Origin: Candidatus Avimonas merdigallinarum
Lineage (GTDB): Bacteria; Bacillota; Clostridia; Oscillospirales; Acutalibacteraceae
Assembly (NCBI GenBank): GCA_904377855.1
Contig: CAJFGS010000008.1
Coordinates: 13,512 to 77,511 of the forward strand
DNA length: 64,000 nucleotides
Reading direction: 5' to 3'
The position numbers and the translations under genes were made by a program. Positions within the stretch are counted from its first letter, which is position 1; each line of letters opens with the position of its first letter. Under the pieces are notes generated by a model, which was not told the DNA's origin, did not search any database, and saw nothing but the letters and a program-made list of their open reading frames with translations. This document shows positions 27,871-36,052 of the stretch, piece after piece.

Positions 27871-30148
27871 ACAGACCCTGGCGGTCGTTCTGGTCGTGGC
27901 CCTCACCGCAGGGACGGCCATGGCGCTGCAGGCGGCGTCCAACACGGACGACGGCACCCAGACGCAGACGGTCCAGACCCTGGAGGCGGAAAGCCTGGAG
28001 CTGGACTCCAACCGCCATACCCATACCGACGACCTTTCGCCCGTGACGTCGGAGTTTACGCTGGACGGTTATGAAAAGGTCGGGGAAAATGAGGTATTCA
28101 CCCTGTGGCTCAACCGGACGGACGACGCTATCCGGATACAGAGCAAGGCCAACGGCTACATCTGGGGCGGCGTGGAAAAGTCCACGGTGGAGGGCCTCAA
28201 CAAGACTTGGACGGATTTCGCCAACTCCATTGTTTCCATCGAGTATTTCGATGAAAAGAACACCGAAAGGCGGATCGGCATTTCCGGCGACGACTGCGTG
28301 ACCCAGTATACCATGACCGATAATGGGTTTACCTGCCGGGCGGAATATACCGAGCTGGAACTGGCCTTCACTTTTTCCGTGGAGGTGCAGGAGGACGGCC
28401 TGCACTTCGCGGTGGCGGAGGACGGCCTGGAGGAAATGGGCGAAAACACCTTTAAATCCATCTATTTCGTCCCCTTCTTCGGGACGGTCAAGGAGGATGA
28501 AAAGCCCGGCTATATGCTGGTTCCCGACGGCAGCGGCGCGCTCATCCGCTTTCAGAAGGCGGTGAAGCATCTCAACGGGTACGAGCAGCGCATCTACGGC
28601 AAGAATTTTGCCATCGACGCGCTGGAAGAGGCCAACGACCTGCAGACCTCCCGGCCCAATGATTTTTCGGTAGAGAAAAAGCAGGCGCTGCTGCCCATTT
28701 ACGGCATGGTCAACGGGATCGACCAGAACGCTTTCCTGGCCGTGATAGGCGAAGGGGCGGAATATGCCTCCATTCTGGCCACCCCTGCCGGCGTATCCAC
28801 CGATTTCAACTGGGCGGCCTGCCGGTTCGACGTGCGGCAGAGATACCTGCAGCCCACCCAGAAATCCGGCGGCGGCGTGTGGCTGCCCCAGGCCGAGCCC
28901 AACGCCACCGGCTTTGAAATGACGATGTATTTCCTGTCGGGCGAGGATGCCAATTATTCCGGCATGGCCACCCTTTACCGGGAGAAATTGGAGCAGGAGG
29001 GGACGCTGACCCGTTCCGAGCGGGTGGACGCCACCGTCCCGGTGCACCTCGACTTCCTCGGGGCGGATGTAAAAAAGCAGTTCCTTGTCCCCGGCATGCA
29101 GGTGTTCACCACGGCGGAGGACGTGGCAGCCATGGTGCAGGAACTGCGCACGATGGGGGTCGGCAACATTACCGCCGTGCTCAAGGGCTTTTACGGCAAG
29201 GGGCTGAACGCCGCTTCGGTCAGCGGGAACAAGCTCAACAGCAAGCTCATCGACCGGAACAGCTACGAGACGCTGTACGATCTGCTTGCCGAAGACGGCT
29301 CCCGCCTCTATCTGTACGGCAACCCGGTCACCGCCAACGAATCCCAGCTCAGCATCAATGCGCAGGCAGGCAATACCATGTCCAAAGCATACATTGCGCT
29401 GAGCAGCAACAATCCCAACCTGATGTATACGGAAACCTATTATGTGAAGGCCTCCCAGGTCCGCGACAATATGGATAAGCTGGCGGCCACCGATCTGCCG
29501 AATCTTTCCCTGGCTTTTGACAACATCGGCAACCGGCTGTATGCGGACTACACCCGCAACCGGGTGACCACCCGGCTGCAGATGGAGGAAGAGATGGTTG
29601 CGGCCATGGCGGGCTACGCGGATACGCTGGAGAACCGCGCCGTCTACGGCGGCAACCTCTACCTGGCCGACTATGCGGACGATATGTTCAATGTCCCGCT
29701 GGTAGGGAGCCAGTACCTTTTTGAAAGCGACTCGGTTCCCTTCCTCCAGATGGTGTACAAGGGGCATGTGGATATGTACGGCGACTACCTCAACATAGGC
29801 AACCTGTCCCGCACCAAGCTGCTCAAGATGATCGAGTACGGCGTATACCCCTCCTTCATCTTGACATGGACGGACAGCACGACGCTGCAGGACACCCCCA
29901 GCGAGGATTTGTTCTCCACCGCCTTTGCGGACTGGAAGGATCGCATAGCCGAAATTGCGAAGGAGATGCAGCAGGCGCTGTCCGCGTTCGAGGGCGCCAA
30001 AATGCTGCAGCACGACGTCCTGGAGGAGGGCGTGGTCCGTGTGACCTATGACAACGGGAAGAGCCTGTACATCAACTATACCAATGCGCAGACCGTGGCG
30101 GATGACGTTACCCTCCCGGCCGAAGGCTTTATGATAAAGGAGGGATAA
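27857..30148 (+). CDS. Secreted or membrane-anchored DUF5696 protein, candidate uncharacterised glycosidase
   Basis: A 763-residue protein with an N-terminal hydrophobic signal (residues about 5-26). Residues about 60-250 resemble the beta-sandwich that precedes barrels in several glycosidase families (FTLWLNRTDDAIRIQSKANG, MLVPDGSGALIRF). Residues about 380-680 alternate beta and alpha elements as in a TIM barrel. LSLAFDNIGNRLYADY, with Asp555, sits where a catalytic or substrate Asp would be expected. GTG 27857 overlaps the previous gene by 14 bases and has ATGAGGTG upstream. The family assignment is by resemblance and the catalytic role is inference. It lies between the Yip1-type gene and a second permease pair, so it should act on the same glycan outside the membrane. 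Confidence 0.72.
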   Translation: MSVIKQTLAVVLVVALTAGTAMALQAASNTDDGTQTQTVQTLEAESLELDSNRHTHTDDLSPVTSEFTLDGYEKVGENEVFTLWLNRTDDAIRIQSKANGYIWGGVEKSTVEGLNKTWTDFANSIVSIEYFDEKNTERRIGISGDDCVTQYTMTDNGFTCRAEYTELELAFTFSVEVQEDGLHFAVAEDGLEEMGENTFKSIYFVPFFGTVKEDEKPGYMLVPDGSGALIRFQKAVKHLNGYEQRIYGKNFAIDALEEANDLQTSRPNDFSVEKKQALLPIYGMVNGIDQNAFLAVIGEGAEYASILATPAGVSTDFNWAACRFDVRQRYLQPTQKSGGGVWLPQAEPNATGFEMTMYFLSGEDANYSGMATLYREKLEQEGTLTRSERVDATVPVHLDFLGADVKKQFLVPGMQVFTTAEDVAAMVQELRTMGVGNITAVLKGFYGKGLNAASVSGNKLNSKLIDRNSYETLYDLLAEDGSRLYLYGNPVTANESQLSINAQAGNTMSKAYIALSSNNPNLMYTETYYVKASQVRDNMDKLAATDLPNLSLAFDNIGNRLYADYTRNRVTTRLQMEEEMVAAMAGYADTLENRAVYGGNLYLADYADDMFNVPLVGSQYLFESDSVPFLQMVYKGHVDMYGDYLNIGNLSRTKLLKMIEYGVYPSFILTWTDSTTLQDTPSEDLFSTAFADWKDRIAEIAKEMQQALSAFEGAKMLQHDVLEEGVVRVTYDNGKSLYINYTNAQTVADDVTLPAEGFMIKEG

Positions 30149-30151
30149 GCC

Positions 30152-31081
30152 ATGCTGAAAAAGCGGAAACCGTCCGATAAGGCGCCGGCGAAAAGGCGGG
30201 GGCTGACCATCCGGCAGAGGGATGCCATTGCCGGGTATCTGTTCTTCCTTCCCTGGATCATCGGCTTTGTGCTGTTCACCGCCTATTCGGTAATATACGC
30301 CCTGAACCTCAGCTTCAACTCGGTGGACCGGATCAACGGGGCGAATATTGAAACCACCTTCAAGGGGCTGGAGTATTATTACACGGCGCTGCGGACGGAT
30401 ACGGTGTTCCCGCAGGCCCTGATTGATTCCGCCATGTTCATTATCTGCTCCGCCCCGATCATCGTGGTTTTCTCCATTGTCATCGCCCTGCTGCTCAACC
30501 ATACGTTCCCCGGCCGCACCTTTTTCCGCGCGGTGTTTTTCCTGCCGGTCATTATCATCAGCGGCCCGGTGCTGTCCGAGCTGCTGTCCGGCGACGGGGC
30601 CATGGTTATCCAGCCCAGTGAAAACGCGGTGTATCAGTTTGTGGCCCAATTGCCGGAGACCCTGTCGGAGCCAATCCTATACACCCTGGATAACCTGGTG
30701 CAGATTTTGTGGTTCTCCGGGGTACAGACCATTATCTTCCTGGCCGGCCTGCAGAAGGTGGACCGGGCCATTTATGAGGCGGCGTCCATTGACGGCGCCA
30801 CAGGCTGGGAAACCTTCTGGAAAATATCGCTGCCGGCAATCCGGCCGCTGATTCTGGTCAACGCGCTGTACACCATTGTGGAAATTTCCAACTTCCCCAA
30901 TAATGCGGTCAACAACAAAATCATCAGCCATATGTTTGAGACTTCCCGCCCCTTCAGCTATTCGGCGGCCATGTCCTGGCTGTATTTCCTGGAGATCCTG
31001 CTGCTCATAGGCGTGGCGTTCCTTATCCTCAACGACTGGAAAGAATGGAGGTATCAGCGATGGCTAAAGAAGCACCAGTGA
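30152..31081 (+). CDS. Sugar ABC transporter permease (MalF-like), second system
   Basis: A 309-residue protein with a basic N-terminus and about six transmembrane segments (first YLFFLPWIIGFVLFTAYSV). The EAA loop is EAASIDGATGWETFWKISLP. It starts 3 bases after the DUF5696 stop, with AAAGGAGGG upstream. It pairs with the permease at 31060. No binding protein adjoins this pair, so it may use the 8437 or 10046 protein. Confidence 0.92.
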   Translation: MLKKRKPSDKAPAKRRGLTIRQRDAIAGYLFFLPWIIGFVLFTAYSVIYALNLSFNSVDRINGANIETTFKGLEYYYTALRTDTVFPQALIDSAMFIICSAPIIVVFSIVIALLLNHTFPGRTFFRAVFFLPVIIISGPVLSELLSGDGAMVIQPSENAVYQFVAQLPETLSEPILYTLDNLVQILWFSGVQTIIFLAGLQKVDRAIYEAASIDGATGWETFWKISLPAIRPLILVNALYTIVEISNFPNNAVNNKIISHMFETSRPFSYSAAMSWLYFLEILLLIGVAFLILNDWKEWRYQRWLKKHQ

Positions 31082-32010
31082 GCCTGCCGAAGGTGAAATA
31101 CGGCCTGCGGCGGCTGTTCAAGGGCAGCCATGAACGCTCCGGTATTCTCACCTATGTGCTGATATACGCCCTTCTCATCGGCGTAGGGTTCGTGTACATC
31201 TACCCGCTCATTTACATGATTACGACCAGCTTCATGACCCCCTCCGATCTGGTGGATCCCACGGTGGGCTGGCTCCCGACAGAATGGTATATCGGGAATT
31301 TTGTCCAGGCGTTCAACGTGCTGGAGTACCCCAAATCCCTGCTGACTTCCATCCTGACCTCGGCAGCGCCCGCCATTGCGCAGACCCTGTCCACCGCCGT
31401 TATCGCCTACGGCCTGGCGCGCTTTGAGTTCCCGCTGAAAAAGATGTGGTTTGTCCTGCTGGTGGCTGCTTTCATCATCCCGGTGCAGGTGACGCTGATC
31501 CCCAACTATGTGTGGTTCAAGACCCACTTCCTCACGGGCAGCGTCCTGTCCACCCTGCTGCCGGCGCTTTTTGGCCAGGGCATCAAAAGCTCGCTGTTCG
31601 TCCTGATTTTCTATCAGTTTTACCGCTCCTATCCCAAGGCGCTGGACGAAGCCGCCGCCATTGACGGCGCGGGCCGGGTGAAGACCTTTATACGCATCGC
31701 TATCCCGATGGCGGCGTCCGCGATCCTGGTCACCTTCCTCTTTTCCTTCATCTGGTATTGGAATGAGACGACCAAATCCGGCATGTTCTTTGAAGGGAAA
31801 ATCCAAACCCTGCCGCTGCAATTGCAGAACTTCGTGGATTCCTATACAAAGATGTATCCCGCCAATGATTTCAGCACCACCAACCGGATCAACGAGTCGA
31901 TCCGCCTGGCGGGTACCCTGCTGACCGTTGCGCCGCTGCTCATTCTGTATGTGGCGCTGCAGCGGAAGTTCATCGAAGGCATCGAACGCACGGGGCTGAC
32001 GGGGGAATAG
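31060..32010 (+). CDS. Carbohydrate ABC transporter permease (MalG-like), second system
   Basis: A 316-residue permease with about six transmembrane helices and the EAA loop EAAAIDGAGRVKTFIRIAIP. ATG 31060 is chosen because GGAGG (31047-31051) lies 8 bases upstream, within the end of the preceding permease, which it overlaps by 22 bases. It is the last gene of the sugar operon, since a strong hairpin follows. Confidence 0.92.
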   Translation: MAKEAPVSLPKVKYGLRRLFKGSHERSGILTYVLIYALLIGVGFVYIYPLIYMITTSFMTPSDLVDPTVGWLPTEWYIGNFVQAFNVLEYPKSLLTSILTSAAPAIAQTLSTAVIAYGLARFEFPLKKMWFVLLVAAFIIPVQVTLIPNYVWFKTHFLTGSVLSTLLPALFGQGIKSSLFVLIFYQFYRSYPKALDEAAAIDGAGRVKTFIRIAIPMAASAILVTFLFSFIWYWNETTKSGMFFEGKIQTLPLQLQNFVDSYTKMYPANDFSTTNRINESIRLAGTLLTVAPLLILYVALQRKFIEGIERTGLTGE

Positions 32011-32066
32011 ACGGAGAAGAAAACCCGGAACGATTCCCTGCTCTGCCGGTTATCGAAAAGCGCTTT

Positions 32067-32112
32067 ATACAGCAAGGGGATGCTGCCGGACGGCAGCATC
32101 CCCTTGCTGTAT
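32067..32112 (+). terminator. Terminator-like hairpin at the end of the sugar operon
   Basis: A perfect 21-bp stem (32067-32087 with 32092-32112) with a 4-base loop lies 57 bases after the last permease. No clean T-run follows, so termination strength is uncertain. A second inverted repeat (32179-32191 with 32206-32218) lies beyond it. Nothing else is visible up to the sirtuin gene at 32302. Confidence 0.6.
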
Positions 32113-32301
32113 ATTGGATTATCCGCTCGTAATTTTCAGGGCCCCGCCCTCGGCCGTACCGCCCGGCCTCCCTTTTTCCGCGGCAGCGGCGCCCCGCAAT
32201 GCGGACGCCGCTGCCGCGCAAAGTATGGCCGGCCGCCCCTGCTGCCGGGTATCTCTTATGCGTTCGTGCCGCCCGTTTTGCGTCCCCGGCCGCCTTTCCC
32301 T

Positions 32302-33171
32302 TTACCGCAGGGAATCCAGCACCGCGGCAATATCCGCGTCGATGCAGATCGACTGCCCCTCGATTTCCCGCGGGCAGAACGCTTCTCCCGCATTGACGCA
32401 GGCGTATACCGCCTTCGGGTTTTTCGCCGTCATCTGCCAGAAGGGGAACTTGATGATCCCCGGGGTGTTGGCCCCGACCCCCAGCTCCAGAAACAGGAGG
32501 CGGAGCCCCTCGTGCCGCCGGACGAAATCGTCGTACCGGCCGGCGGCGGCGTACCAGCCCTCGTCCTGCACAAAGGCGCCGTCTACCCGCAGGTTCATGG
32601 TCATGGGCGCGCCGCAGTCGGGGCAGCGGGGGACCAGTTCCGCCGGGATTTTCCCGTCCCTCTGCCGGGCCGCCATCTCCCGGACAGCCGCCTCGTTGTC
32701 GTAGGTCTTTTGACGGCAGGGCCTGGAGCACTGCCACAGGCCGTAATCGCCCTGGGTGTAAAACAGCCGCTTCTTGTCAAACCCGGCCAGCTGGAACTGG
32801 TGATCCACGTTGGTGGTGAGGACGAAATAGTCTTTGTCCCCGACCAGGGCCAGCAAATCGGCGTAGGGCCTGCCCACGCCGGCTTCATAGCGGTTGAGCA
32901 GGATTTGGCGGCTCCAATAGGCCCAGTATTCTTCCAGCGTGGGGAAGGGGTAAAACCCTCCGGAATACATATCGTGAAAGCCGTATTTTTCTTCAAAGTC
33001 GGCGAAGTGGCGCCGGAAACGCTCCCCGCCGTAATCAAAGCCCGCCGAAGCGGACATCCCGGCGCCCGCGCCGAGGAGGATGGCGTCGGCGGCGTCGATT
33101 TCCTGCCGGAGCCGTTCAATCTGCTCCGAGCAGCTGACGGTAGATGCGGTGGTCGATCTCCTTAAAAACAT
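32302..33171 (-). CDS. SirTM-type sirtuin (macro-domain-linked Sir2 family protein)
   Basis: A 289-residue NAD-binding protein. GAGMSASAGFDYGG is the NAD-binding motif and TTNVDHQF replaces the usual TQNID. The catalytic His of classical sirtuins is Gln in YTQGDYG; this pattern marks the SirTM class, some members of which ADP-ribosylate proteins rather than deacetylate. Four zinc Cys are visible (CSRPC and CPDC). ATG 33171 has AAGGTGAT upstream and overlaps the macro-domain gene by 56 bases; a later start would need a non-standard codon. The adjacent macro-domain hydrolase would reverse its modification. The lipoylated carrier partners (GcvH-L, LplA2) found in staphylococcal operons are absent here. 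Confidence 0.86.
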   Translation of the reverse strand: MFLRRSTTASTVSCSEQIERLRQEIDAADAILLGAGAGMSASAGFDYGGERFRRHFADFEEKYGFHDMYSGGFYPFPTLEEYWAYWSRQILLNRYEAGVGRPYADLLALVGDKDYFVLTTNVDHQFQLAGFDKKRLFYTQGDYGLWQCSRPCRQKTYDNEAAVREMAARQRDGKIPAELVPRCPDCGAPMTMNLRVDGAFVQDEGWYAAAGRYDDFVRRHEGLRLLFLELGVGANTPGIIKFPFWQMTAKNPKAVYACVNAGEAFCPREIEGQSICIDADIAAVLDSLR

Positions 33172-33895
33172 TGAATATCACCTTGATCTTGCTTTGGGTT
33201 TCCGCTTGGAAAGCTTCCACGGTGCGAAGGGCGATTGCCGCCGCCTCCTCGTTGGGGAAATGAAATTCCCCGGTGGAAATGCAGCAGAAGGCGACGCTTT
33301 GAAGGCCCTCCCGCCCCGCCAGTTCCAGGCAGGAGCGGTAGCAGGAAGCCAGCAGCGCCCGATCCTCCGGCGTGAGGGGGCCCCGCACAATCGGCCCGAC
33401 GGTGTGGAGGACATAGCGGCAGGGCAGGTTGAAGGCGGGGGTGATTTTCGCTTTACCGGTTTCCTCCGGATGGCCCTGCCGCTCCATCTGCCGGGCGCAG
33501 GCCAGCCGGAGCTGGACCCCGGCGAAGGTGTGGATCGCGTTGTCAATGCACTCGTGGCAGGGCGCGAAGCAGCCCAGCAGGCGGCTGTTGGCCGCGTTGA
33601 CGATGGCGTCGCAGCGCAGGGTGGTGATATCCCCCTGCCAGAGATATACCCCCTCCCGCACCGGCTTCAGGCCGGCCGAATCGGTGATCCCCTTCCGCCG
33701 GGTTTCCTCCTGCAGATAGGCGTCCTGCACGGCCAGGAATTCCCCGCTCACAGGCTCCGGGGCCCGTACGTTGAACAGGGAGCGCAGCAGGTGCTTTTGC
33801 TCCCGTTCCCCCGCCGGGACGGTTATCCCGGCGTACCGGGGCTGTTCCCTGAGCAGTTCCCGGATGAGATAGAGGCGTCTTTCGGTTTGCGTCAT
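33116..33895 (-). CDS. Zinc-dependent macro-domain protein-ADP-ribose hydrolase
   Basis: A 259-residue protein. Residues about 1-95 are a helical N-terminal extension typical of this family. The macro domain starts at WQGDITTLRCDAIVNAANS. GCFAPCHECIDNAIH carries the Cys and His zinc ligands of the Zn-macro class, and LHTVGPIV with CISTGEFHFPNEEAA are ADP-ribose-binding loops. It removes ADP-ribose from proteins and is expected to counter the SirTM gene downstream, whose start it overlaps. ATG 33895 overlaps the stop of the upstream ferredoxin-type gene (ATGA), so the three are translationally coupled. Confidence 0.9.
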   Translation of the reverse strand: MTQTERRLYLIRELLREQPRYAGITVPAGEREQKHLLRSLFNVRAPEPVSGEFLAVQDAYLQEETRRKGITDSAGLKPVREGVYLWQGDITTLRCDAIVNAANSRLLGCFAPCHECIDNAIHTFAGVQLRLACARQMERQGHPEETGKAKITPAFNLPCRYVLHTVGPIVRGPLTPEDRALLASCYRSCLELAGREGLQSVAFCCISTGEFHFPNEEAAAIALRTVEAFQAETQSKIKVIFNVFKEIDHRIYRQLLGAD

Positions 33896-34521
33896 TTTAC
33901 TCCCTCCCGGATGACCGCGCCGTGCGGGCAGATTTCCATGCAGAGCCCGCAGCGCAGGCAGTGTTCCTGCCGGATCGCCGCCGGCAGGGAAGAAAAGTCG
34001 ATGCAGCTTTGGGGGCAGGCTGCTTGACAGGCCCGGCAGCCGGTACAGGCGCCGGTGATGAAGTAGCCGTCCGTTTCCTTTTCCGCCCGGCCGAAGGAAA
34101 AGGCGAAGCGTTCCACCGGCTTTTTCGAAAGGTCGAACCACTCGCCCGTCCCCTCGTAAAGAAGGAAGACCGTCAGCGCCCTTTGGGACGCCGCCGTGGG
34201 GTAGATCTCCCGCATATAGGGGTTCTTTTCGAACAGCCGGGGCAGCGGCCCGCTTCCCAGTTCCCGGACGCTGCCGCGCACCGACACCGCCGCGCAGGAG
34301 AGGGTGTCCTCCCCCTTGACGCCGGTCAGGGCCAGATATCCGCGGCGTTTGAGCCGGCTGTAAAACCCCTTGCCCCTGGCGGTGAGGAAATACAGCCCGT
34401 TCTCGTCCGCGTCCATGATGTCGACGGCGCAGGTCACAGGAAGGCCGTCCGCGTCCGCTGTGGCCGCGACGGCGGTATGGATTTCCCGCTGCAGGTACTG
34501 GAGGCATTCGCTTGCGTTCAT
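33892..34521 (-). CDS. Pyridoxamine-5'-phosphate-oxidase-like flavoprotein with C-terminal 2x[4Fe-4S] ferredoxin domain
   Basis: A 209-residue fusion. Residues about 1-135 are a split-barrel flavin-binding domain (PVTCAVDIMDADENGLYFLTA, GYLALTG). Residues about 145-205 carry two ferredoxin clusters, CTGCRACQAACPQSC and CLRCGLCMEICPHGA. It is probably an electron-transfer or reductase protein in the cytoplasm; its substrate is unknown. AAAAGGGGGAG precedes ATG 34521. It is the first gene of an operon with the macro-domain hydrolase and SirTM, suggesting that redox state and ADP-ribosylation are linked. Confidence 0.85.
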   Translation of the reverse strand: MNASECLQYLQREIHTAVAATADADGLPVTCAVDIMDADENGLYFLTARGKGFYSRLKRRGYLALTGVKGEDTLSCAAVSVRGSVRELGSGPLPRLFEKNPYMREIYPTAASQRALTVFLLYEGTGEWFDLSKKPVERFAFSFGRAEKETDGYFITGACTGCRACQAACPQSCIDFSSLPAAIRQEHCLRCGLCMEICPHGAVIREGVK

Positions 34522-34554
34522 TGCCGATGGCTCCCCCTTTTCACGCCAAAGGGA

Positions 34555-34586
34555 AACCGGGGGCTGCCCCGCCGGCAGCCCCGGTT
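34555..34586 (-). terminator. Hairpin between the MBL-like gene and the ferredoxin operon
   Basis: Arms 34555-34568 and 34574-34586 pair with one bulged base. On the - strand it lies just past the stop of the 34601 gene and is followed by a short T-rich stretch, so it is a weak terminator candidate. Confidence 0.4.
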
Positions 34587-34600
34587 CCCCGGATATCGAT

Positions 34601-35392
34601 TTATGCAAAGAAGAAGCCTGCCGTCATGTCGAGATAATTCTGGCCGCTGTACTGCGGGTACTGCCTGCCGACTTCGGCCTTGAAAGCGTCGGCGTCGGTG
34701 CAGCCTGCCGCAATCGTTTTCAGATTTTCCAGATAAGCGATTTTCGTCTTCACGTCCTTGAGATCCTCGGGCGTGTAGTGGGAGGTCAGAATCAAATCGT
34801 ACCCCTTTTTGAGATAGCCCTCAAGCTCGGCGATCATGGCGTCGGCATGCCCCGCCCCCGCAACGATGGAATGGCAGTCATGCCCGAGCATATGGGTGTA
34901 AACCGCGTTGATCGCCGGGATTTCGATGCCGAAGGCTTCTCCGGTCTGCTTGATGATAAAATCGACGCCCCCGATTGTCACCTTACCTTCCCCAATCACA
35001 TGGGTAATCGTATGGACGGTGTGGTCAAAGATTTCGCCGAATGCGGCGGTAAAGTTATCGATCAAAGCCTTCCCTCCGCCGCTTTCCGAATATTCGACGG
35101 CGTTGCGGGTCGCATACTTCGGGGCACCGGGCAGGAAGGAGGCGCCCGCGCCGTGATACGCGACCAGCACGCCCTCGACCGCCAGATTCTCCAGGTATTC
35201 GGTCAGCTCTTGGATGTTGTCAAAGAAGCAGGGGGATTCAATCACAACCGCTTTGCCGTCTTTCTCCACAATGAACACTTCGTCGTCGATAAAATCGTTG
35301 GTCTTGTATGCGTGCAGCTTGACAGCGCCGAAGTCGTAGACGTTCATTTCGCCCTTGGCAAGCTTCACTGTCTTGAAGGTATTCTTATCCAT
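34601..35392 (-). CDS. Metallo-beta-lactamase-fold-like protein with degenerate metal motif
   Basis: A 263-residue soluble protein. The N-terminal beta pattern (NVYDFGAVKLHAYKTNDFIDDEVFIVEKDGKAVVIESP) resembles MBL-fold hydrolases, but the HxHxDH metal motif is missing. The equivalent strand end reads VAYHGAGASF; other His occur in HTITHV, GHDCH and TSHYTPED. It may bind no metal or a single one. AGGAGGAACGG precedes ATG 35392. It lies 30 bases after the NAD(P)H-binding gene, in the same orientation, probably under the HxlR regulator. Function unknown. Confidence 0.6.
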   Translation of the reverse strand: MDKNTFKTVKLAKGEMNVYDFGAVKLHAYKTNDFIDDEVFIVEKDGKAVVIESPCFFDNIQELTEYLENLAVEGVLVAYHGAGASFLPGAPKYATRNAVEYSESGGGKALIDNFTAAFGEIFDHTVHTITHVIGEGKVTIGGVDFIIKQTGEAFGIEIPAINAVYTHMLGHDCHSIVAGAGHADAMIAELEGYLKKGYDLILTSHYTPEDLKDVKTKIAYLENLKTIAAGCTDADAFKAEVGRQYPQYSGQNYLDMTAGFFFA

Positions 35393-35422
35393 TATCCGTT
35401 CCTCCTTGTCTTTTCCGGCCGG

Positions 35423-36052
35423 TTATTCGGCCACCACGCTGATGCGCTGCTGGATGTGTCTGCCCTTCACGGCTTCGTCAATCATGGCGATGGCATAATC
35501 GGCATAGCTGATAACGCTTTCCCCCCTGGCGTTGAGGGTCAGTTCCTCGCCGCCCAGGATGTATTTGCCGGTGCGCTCTCCCTCCGCCTGGAAATCCCCG
35601 GCGGGGCTGACATACGTCCACCGGACGTCCTTCCTCTGGCGGAGTTCCCCCAGCGCCTTGGCCATGGCGGCGGCCAGCGGCTTGAAGGCGTCGGGGAAAT
35701 CCGGGCCGTCCGCCACGCAGGCGGTGTGTTCCGGGTTGACGTACAGGCTGCCGGCGCCGCCCACCACCAGCAGCCGGGTTTGGGTGCCGGAGAGGATATC
35801 GCACAGGTGCTTCAGGGAAGTGCTGTGCTGGGGCAGGGTCTCTTCCGCCCAGGTGCCGAAGGCGTCGATGACCACGTCATAGCCGGCGAGGTCGGCGGCG
35901 GTGAGCTCAAACAAATCCTTTTGCAGGACGTTTCGGGCCGCCGTCCGGTTTTCCTCCCGCGCCACGGCGGTCACGTCCAGGCCGCGATCCGCCGCTTCCT
36001 TTACAATGAGCCTGCCGGCTTTGCCGTTGGCACAGATAACAGCGATTTTCAT
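35423..36052 (-). CDS. NAD(P)H-binding (NmrA/atypical SDR) protein
   Basis: A 209-residue Rossmann-fold protein. The N-terminus KIAVICANGKAGRLIVKEA is a variant of the GxxGxxG dinucleotide site, with Cys in place of the first Gly. LLVVGGAGSLYV and WTYVSPAGDF are characteristic of the NAD(P)H-binding family. AGGAGGAACCC lies before ATG 36052. It is divergent from an HxlR regulator, a common pairing for redox or electrophile responses. Its substrate is unknown. Confidence 0.83.
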   Translation of the reverse strand: MKIAVICANGKAGRLIVKEAADRGLDVTAVAREENRTAARNVLQKDLFELTAADLAGYDVVIDAFGTWAEETLPQHSTSLKHLCDILSGTQTRLLVVGGAGSLYVNPEHTACVADGPDFPDAFKPLAAAMAKALGELRQRKDVRWTYVSPAGDFQAEGERTGKYILGGEELTLNARGESVISYADYAIAMIDEAVKGRHIQQRISVVAE

